Shown here one piece after another: positions 58,783 to 64,000 of a stretch of 64,000 bases of DNA. Below the pieces are notes generated by a model. That model did not search any database. It worked only from the letters and a program-made list of their open reading frames with translations, and was not told the origin of the DNA. The position numbers and the translations under genes were made by a program. This DNA comes from Cristatella mucedo (Eukaryota > Bryozoa > Phylactolaemata > Cristatellidae): NCBI GenBank assembly GCA_009760855.2, contig WPIO01000033.1, positions 1,586,501 through 1,650,500 of the forward strand, given 5' to 3'. The first letter of the stretch is position 1. Each line of letters begins with the position of its first letter.

Positions 58783-59345
58783 TGAAACAGGTTACAAACA
58801 AAAAGAATGAGACATCAATTAAGTCGGGGTTTAGTTTGTTCAAAATGATTGAATGATTGTGCGCTACATTAGCCAGTGCTAGCTTAGTTGTGCCGTATCT
58901 GGAAGCTGCCCAGAGGTCCGACAGCATGGCGTACTTTACTCTCGATCCCTGAGATATGCCAAACGATGTATGCGAGACCGCGTAGAATCAGAAAGACGAG
59001 TAATGCACTATACTAGTTTTTGCATCTCTCTTTTGCAGGCATTTTCTGCGGCATGCGCAAACATGAGTAGCTTAAAGAATATAAAACTAAATCGCTAGCG
59101 ACCATCCAAACTCTAATCTCCTGTACCATCGCAGCAATCTAATAATCATTACTAGGTAGAGTATCATGCCTAGCAAAATTTATTCACAAGACCCGCCATA
59201 TTTGTGCAAACACTTGTTTGCAATATTTCAGTATTTATTCAGTGTTTGCCATTTTATAATATTGCTAGTCGTACCTCACTTTACTATACTTTGAATAAAC
59301 GTTGTGAATATTAATATCTTCAAGCGAAATACTTAATAAAAAATT
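58783..59345 (+). other. 3' UTR with polyadenylation signals
   Basis: Sequence after the stop has no continuing frame. Canonical AATAAA hexamers are at 59294-59299 and 59335-59340. Either could define the transcript end; which is used cannot be told from sequence alone. Confidence 0.55.
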
Positions 59346-59349
59346 AAAT

Positions 59350-60180
59350 AGTACGGAAGAATCTGTTCTAATCCTACACTAAATTTATATTTGGCTAGTG
59401 ACCAGGCGGTTTTATTGCAGCGCCACTATGTTAATAAGTATTTAAAAACTTTTCTTGTTGAAAGACAAAACTTGATTTATGTATTAGCCCCACCTCTCTT
59501 TTCTATAAGCTTCTCTAAGTGTTTGTAGTTCTCTCAATTTATTTCTCTCTCACTCTCTCTATTTTTCACTTTCTCGCTCCCACACTCTCAGTATATACTC
59601 TATTTCGGGGTTAATGTTGAGAAAATACCGTGAAGATCGGTACAGCAATCGAATGTTTTTCGAGCTCCTTTCAAAAGACAACTATATTAGAAATTGGCTA
59701 TTTAGTTTTGACTATACATACATTGACATAGAAGGAACGCATTAAAATATACCCCTGTACCTCAGCTTATGAGCTTAATTTGTTTGGTGCCTTAGCTCGT
59801 AACTCAAACTACTCGCATTTCACATCAATTTTCTCCATTGGAATACAATTAATTGCCATTAACCCATTTCGGACACCCAAAAACACTTTAAAATTACGAA
59901 TATTTTTTTGAAAAACAATGCAATAGAATGTCTTGCAATAAATGGGTTTTACCAATCCTAATGTATAGGAGTAACTTGGAGATCAGACGATTCGAAGGTG
60001 TTAATCGAGTTAGAGGAGAAATTCTGAAATGAAAGTGAAATGAATATCTGAATCTTATTCGCAAATTTTGCCCTTTTTGCCTGGCTTTCCTCGCTTTCAG
60101 TTTATTGGCTGGGCCTTTACGCGGCCGCGCCGATTGCTATCAGTTATGTGATGAACTCTCACACGATGATAGTGCCTAAA
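59350..60180. other. Downstream intergenic sequence, nothing recognised
   Basis: CT-rich patch at about 59520-59590; otherwise AT-rich without coding evidence. Confidence 0.45.
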
Positions 60181-60182
60181 TA

Positions 60183-60361
60183 AAAAAAAATCCTAGCTGA
60201 TTAAACAGCCTCTTTTTGTATAGCGACAGAAGAGCCCATACGGCTATCACCACCGCTTGCAGTGGCGATACAGAATCGCCCACCGCAGGAATCGAACCCA
60301 CGACCTCGAGACCGAGGTCATGAAAGCAACCACCTTACCATGTGTGCCATCACGGCTCACC
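60183..60361 (-). mobile_element. SINE copy, near-complete
   Basis: Reverse complement of the 20.7-kb copy end to end: A-run, TCCTAGCTGATTAAACAGCC, GGAATCGAACCCACGACCTC (box B), and TGTGTGCCATCACGGCTCAC (box A). Flanks TAAATA and CAAATA suggest a short target duplication. Confidence 0.9.
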
Positions 60362-60527
60362 AAATAGAGTACAGTTCGTACTTGGCTGTTCCTGCCGTTG
60401 TCGGATTTAACACCTGAGTCTGGCAATCTTGTTCGTCCAAGCGCCATGGTGATTCGCTCGAGTCTGATTGAGAGCAAACCAACAGGCCTGCGCTTGGCAT
60501 CAAACCCAGATCGTAGGGCAGCATCTT

Positions 60528-60608
60528 ATAATAATGATAATAATAATGCACTTGATAAAGCGCCCTTAGAGAACTCAACCTCTTTCTTGGCGCTTTACAT
60601 TTGCTTCA
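60528..60608 (-). mobile_element. LINE-1fam 3' tail only
   Basis: ATAATAATGATAATAATAAT, GCACTTGATAAAGCGCCCTT and the rest of the 3' block. Confidence 0.85.
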
Positions 60609-60869
60609 AGGAAAACACGGTCGATCTTGCAACGAACGTTATTCCTACCCTTACTGGTCTGAGTAACCACACGCAGTAGACCTTTGCTGCCGCAACTAGC
60701 GATGGAGTATCTGAAGCTAGTTCGTAATCCAAATTTTAGCTCGCAAGTCAAAACAAAAAATTGGCCGAGAGACAGCTTGTATCTCAGAACACTACGTCGA
60801 GACACTGGTAAGCCGAGATACCACTGTAATTATGTAAACCATGGCTAAGTCGGAAATATATGTAATGTA

Positions 60870-61047
60870 TCTCCGTCAGTAACTCCACAAAGTCATAGAG
60901 ACCATGTGGGTGTTACGCAGGAGAGTTTTGTATAGCGCACTCACAGCCTAAGCGGCTTTCGGTACGCATTCGGTAGCCAACAGACTTCGTCTCACACAAC
61001 AAAGAGAAAGTGGGAAGCATAGCAGAGTTAGGAGAGCAGTTGAAACG
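60870..61047 (-). mobile_element. LINE-2fam 3' fragment
   Basis: GTAACTCCACAAAGTCATAG, GTGGGTGTTACGCAGGAGAG and AAGTGGGAAGCATAGCAGAG; same 3' end as the copies at 66, 38125 and 43424. Confidence 0.82.
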
Positions 61048-61049
61048 TC

Positions 61050-61955
61050 CTAAAAATAATAAATTTACAGATCTACATCATATGCGACTGGTATAACAAC
61101 TTATTGAGCCTTCGTGCATCGAGGTAAATGTGTAAAGTTTGTTGAGGTACATGCTTGAGAAATTTAACTAATCTTATTTAGTGTGCTGCTTTGTGCTTTG
61201 CAAATTACAGAACTCGACCAATACTGCAAGGATAATCAGGAATTTAAAATAGGAATTCAGCTGTGTTCTTAAGCCACTGAAGTAGTCCCTTCTGATTTCA
61301 GTTAGATAAATTTCGCTATGCATGTAATTATTACAGAAAATTAACTTCAATAATGTTAAATGACTATGTATCTTGACTTTGGTGAGGATACATAATTCTT
61401 TATGGTGCCACAAAAGCCAATCGTGCAATTTTTCCATCATATGCATTTTGGTAGAAGTTCACCTCATCGACCCTTCAGAACCGATGAACCGCTGAACTTT
61501 TTTATTGTTATTTGCTTAGTTGTGGCGCTGGATGACGTTCCAGAAGCCTCGCTCAATGCACATATAGAAATTGATTATAGAAAACGCCTTACATTTGCAA
61601 CATGAACAATTTGAGGTTTTTTCTGTCCTCGGAGTACTGCCAAAGTCAAGTTTTGTTGACAGCCATTCATTTTGAGCAATATATGTAGGGGTAGAGATGG
61701 GTAGATCAATGAATAAATAAATAAGCATATATATATGAAAAGGGAGGGGATGTGACATGATGCGTAAACTCTGGTAAGATATAGTAAATATCTTGTTATC
61801 ACTAAGGATTTCTGCCCCACTGACCTTGCTGCGTGCCCCTGACCATATCGGATCAGTTTCGGTCTCGGTAACTGTTTTTGCTCCGTTGTACGTACAGGGT
61901 AATGTCGAGTTTGTCCAGCGACGTAACCTAAACAGCATTGACCAAGGTAAATTGT
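61050..61955. other. Sequence before the last LINE, nothing firm
   Basis: A 140-codon minus-strand frame (61516-61938) has no recognisable domain. A short stretch at 61900-61947 is bounded by AG and GT but is unsupported. Confidence 0.35.
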
Positions 61956-61964
61956 TTTAATCTG

Positions 61965-64000
61965 TATGTGCTGTAGGTCATTTTGATCTGCACCCAGACT
62001 CGACCGACAGCCTCGATACCCTCACTGAAGTAGTGAACATGACACCTACGAGTGCTCTTGACAAGCATGCTCCCGTACATTCTTTCCGTTTACAGAGTGG
62101 CGGAGATTACTTTCAATTTTAAAGAAACTTCAAACATGAGATCGCCGTTTTAGTAAGTCCGGGTGTGATGCAGATCTAGTCAATTTCAAAGACTTCTTTC
62201 GCCTACACCTGGAACCTTAAAAATGCCAGGCCTTCTTTTTTCACTCAAAAAACTTACGTCCGGCAGTCAGACCTAGAGCAGATATGTAAGACGGTAAACA
62301 ATTTACTGGCCAACGATGAGAGGTCAATCCCAGATATTTACAGCTCAGCCGAAAAGTTTTCAGTCTTCTTTACTAAAAAATGATGTACACTTGTGCCTCC
62401 ATAAAGCCCCCACCGACTAAAGCTATTGCTGAATCGAAACCTGTGGCCAACCTTGAAAGATTTTCCGAGGTTAATGCGTGCGATGTGGCTACCTTAATAA
62501 GGTCTAGTAAAAGAGCTCGTCTCCTGAAGGCCGTAAACAATCATCTCTGTGGTGTTCATTTTCTGACCAAATTAGCCCAGCTATAACTATAACCGAGATT
62601 TTAAATGCTTCTCTGGAAAAAGGGGGTTGTACCCAAGTCCTTCGAATTGGCAATCGTTAGACCTATTCTTCAAAAGCCCGGATTATATGCAGAGTTCTTT
62701 GCAAACTATCTCCCAAAAATTGAAAAGGATGAAATGTCAGACACATTTCAATCGGGGTTAAACAGGCAGCATTCAACTGAAACTGCTCTCCGTGTTACCA
62801 AGGACATCCTATGCAGCAACGATGACTGTCACTACCCTAGCTCTGCTAGATCTATCAGCTGCCTTCGGTACCATTGCTCACAATGTCCTACTTGAACAAT
62901 TGAGAACGATCGCTCTGGCAGACGTGGCACTGGTGTGGCTTACATCGTTCTTGTCTGATCATGTTCAATGCGTGTCGCGTAGGGATCAGGTCTCATCAAC
63001 CAGACCAGTCACCTGTGGAGTCCCTCAAGGGTCCGTCCTCGGTACCTGGCTGTTCTCAATTTATACTCGACCTCTGGGAAAGGTGATTAAGGCCCATGGA
63101 ATAGCATATCACTTTATGTTAACGATACTCAGCTTTATTTGTCATTTAAACCGTCAGAATCTGCGGCAGCAACTGATAAACTGAATGCTTGCCATGCCGA
63201 CATTCGATTCTGGATGTCGGAAAATTTCTTGAAACTGAACGACGATAAAACTGAGCTGCTCATTCGACACCATAAGCGTGCGGTGGGATTAGAAGGCCTT
63301 GCTCTTCCAATAGCTGATGTTGTTTTGCCACCATTATATGGTGCTGGAATTTAGATGTTGTCTTCGAAAACTTCCTAAATTTTCAAAGCCTCGGTCAGGA
63401 GACTGCTTCTACAGCTAGCCATCACGTTTAATCCTTTTGTAAGATTATGAACTGTCTTCAATTGTGGCTTCAAAAAATTAAACTAGCTCCTTAATTATGT
63501 CTGGGCTTGATTATTGTAATTCAATTTTGGCTTTGCAACCGAAAAACAACCACTAGGCCACTACAGCTGGCTATGAATATCGGTGAAGGGCTAGCTTGCA
63601 AATAAAATTGGTTTAACCGTGTTTCTTTTACAAAAAGAGCTGGATTGGCTGGCGGTTGATCAACGGATACAGAGCAGAGTTTTTACGCTGACCCACAAGG
63701 CCCGCCAAGGCTTGGTTCCCCCATACCTAGATGAACTGCTGCACCAGTTTCAGCCTCCTTGTGCTCTCAGGTCCTGCATGGACAATAAATTTGCTGCTCC
63801 ATTCCTCTGCTTAAAGACCGTTGGTTAGAGAATCTTTTGCTCTGCAGGTCCTTGACTTTGGAACTCGCTTCCGCAATTCTTACGCAACGACAGCTACTCT
63901 GCTGCTGCCGACTATGGCTCATTCTTTTCAGCGGTCCTGAGCTGCTTCTTCCACGCTACTCACTAACTCAACTGCTCTCCTGGCTCTTCTATGCTTCCCA
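61965..64000 (+). mobile_element. LINE-2fam, long copy running off the right edge
   Basis: Linker with ALDKHAPV (about 62045-62075), then RT blocks: [94 protein letters not shown] and [14 protein letters not shown]. Inactive: the first catalytic Asp is Gly (FG for FD), the YADD box is lost to a one-base deletion near 63115, and other frame breaks follow. Its 3' sequence matches the minus-strand fragments elsewhere in the window. Confidence 0.9.

Noticed and set aside
61516-61938. 140-codon minus-strand frame as a neighbouring gene
   Set aside because: No domain, low-complexity Tyr/Ile-rich part over an AT repeat, no splice or promoter evidence.
1-64000. Bacterial or phage origin of the window
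   Set aside because: Spliced exons, LINEs, a Pol III SINE, long microsatellites and AATAAA signals are eukaryotic.

Overview
This is a eukaryotic, almost certainly metazoan, window. It is AT-rich DNA dominated by introns and decayed retrotransposons. One very large gene runs left to right on the + strand through about the first 59 kb. I joined 27 exons by reading both flanks for GT..AG sites and checking phase. They form one uninterrupted frame of 2,186 codons plus stop (first recognised exon 1417, stop codon 58780-58782). The 5' end of the gene (start codon, signal peptide, promoter) lies outside the window or was not recognised. The species cannot be named. The domain set and the ATT-tailed LINEs fit a marine invertebrate, possibly an early-branching animal.

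The protein looks like a type I membrane receptor or adhesion molecule. In order it has: three 6-7-cysteine EB/EGF-like modules and two EGF modules (1417-6516); four copies of a two-exon alpha/beta module that I read as SEA-like (8129-31240); an IgGFc-binding-protein N-terminal domain plus a Ser/Thr-rich mucin-like stalk, all in one 2.48-kb GC-rich exon (33826-36307); a fifth module (36442-42296); one transmembrane helix (exon 48608-48955); and a basic cytoplasmic tail that ends at 58782, followed by a 3' UTR with AATAAA signals. The module copies share no obvious long identity. They do share length, predicted fold pattern and a fixed phase layout: first exon ends in phase 0, second exon starts in phase 0 and usually ends in phase 1.

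The introns carry at least two non-LTR retrotransposon families. LINE-1fam (my label, not mammalian L1) has a conserved ~80-bp 3' end followed by (ATT)n. LINE-2fam has a different 3' end and runs off the right edge. Other repeats are a tRNA-derived SINE (about eight copies, one nested in a LINE with a target duplication), a 321-bp insertion with terminal inverted repeats and a 5-bp target duplication, an array of ~165-bp repeats that switches orientation, and long (CA)n tracts. No rRNA, genuine tRNA gene, CRISPR array or bacterial operon is visible.

Coordinates for repeats are approximate. Exon boundaries are base-exact proposals, not transcript-verified.
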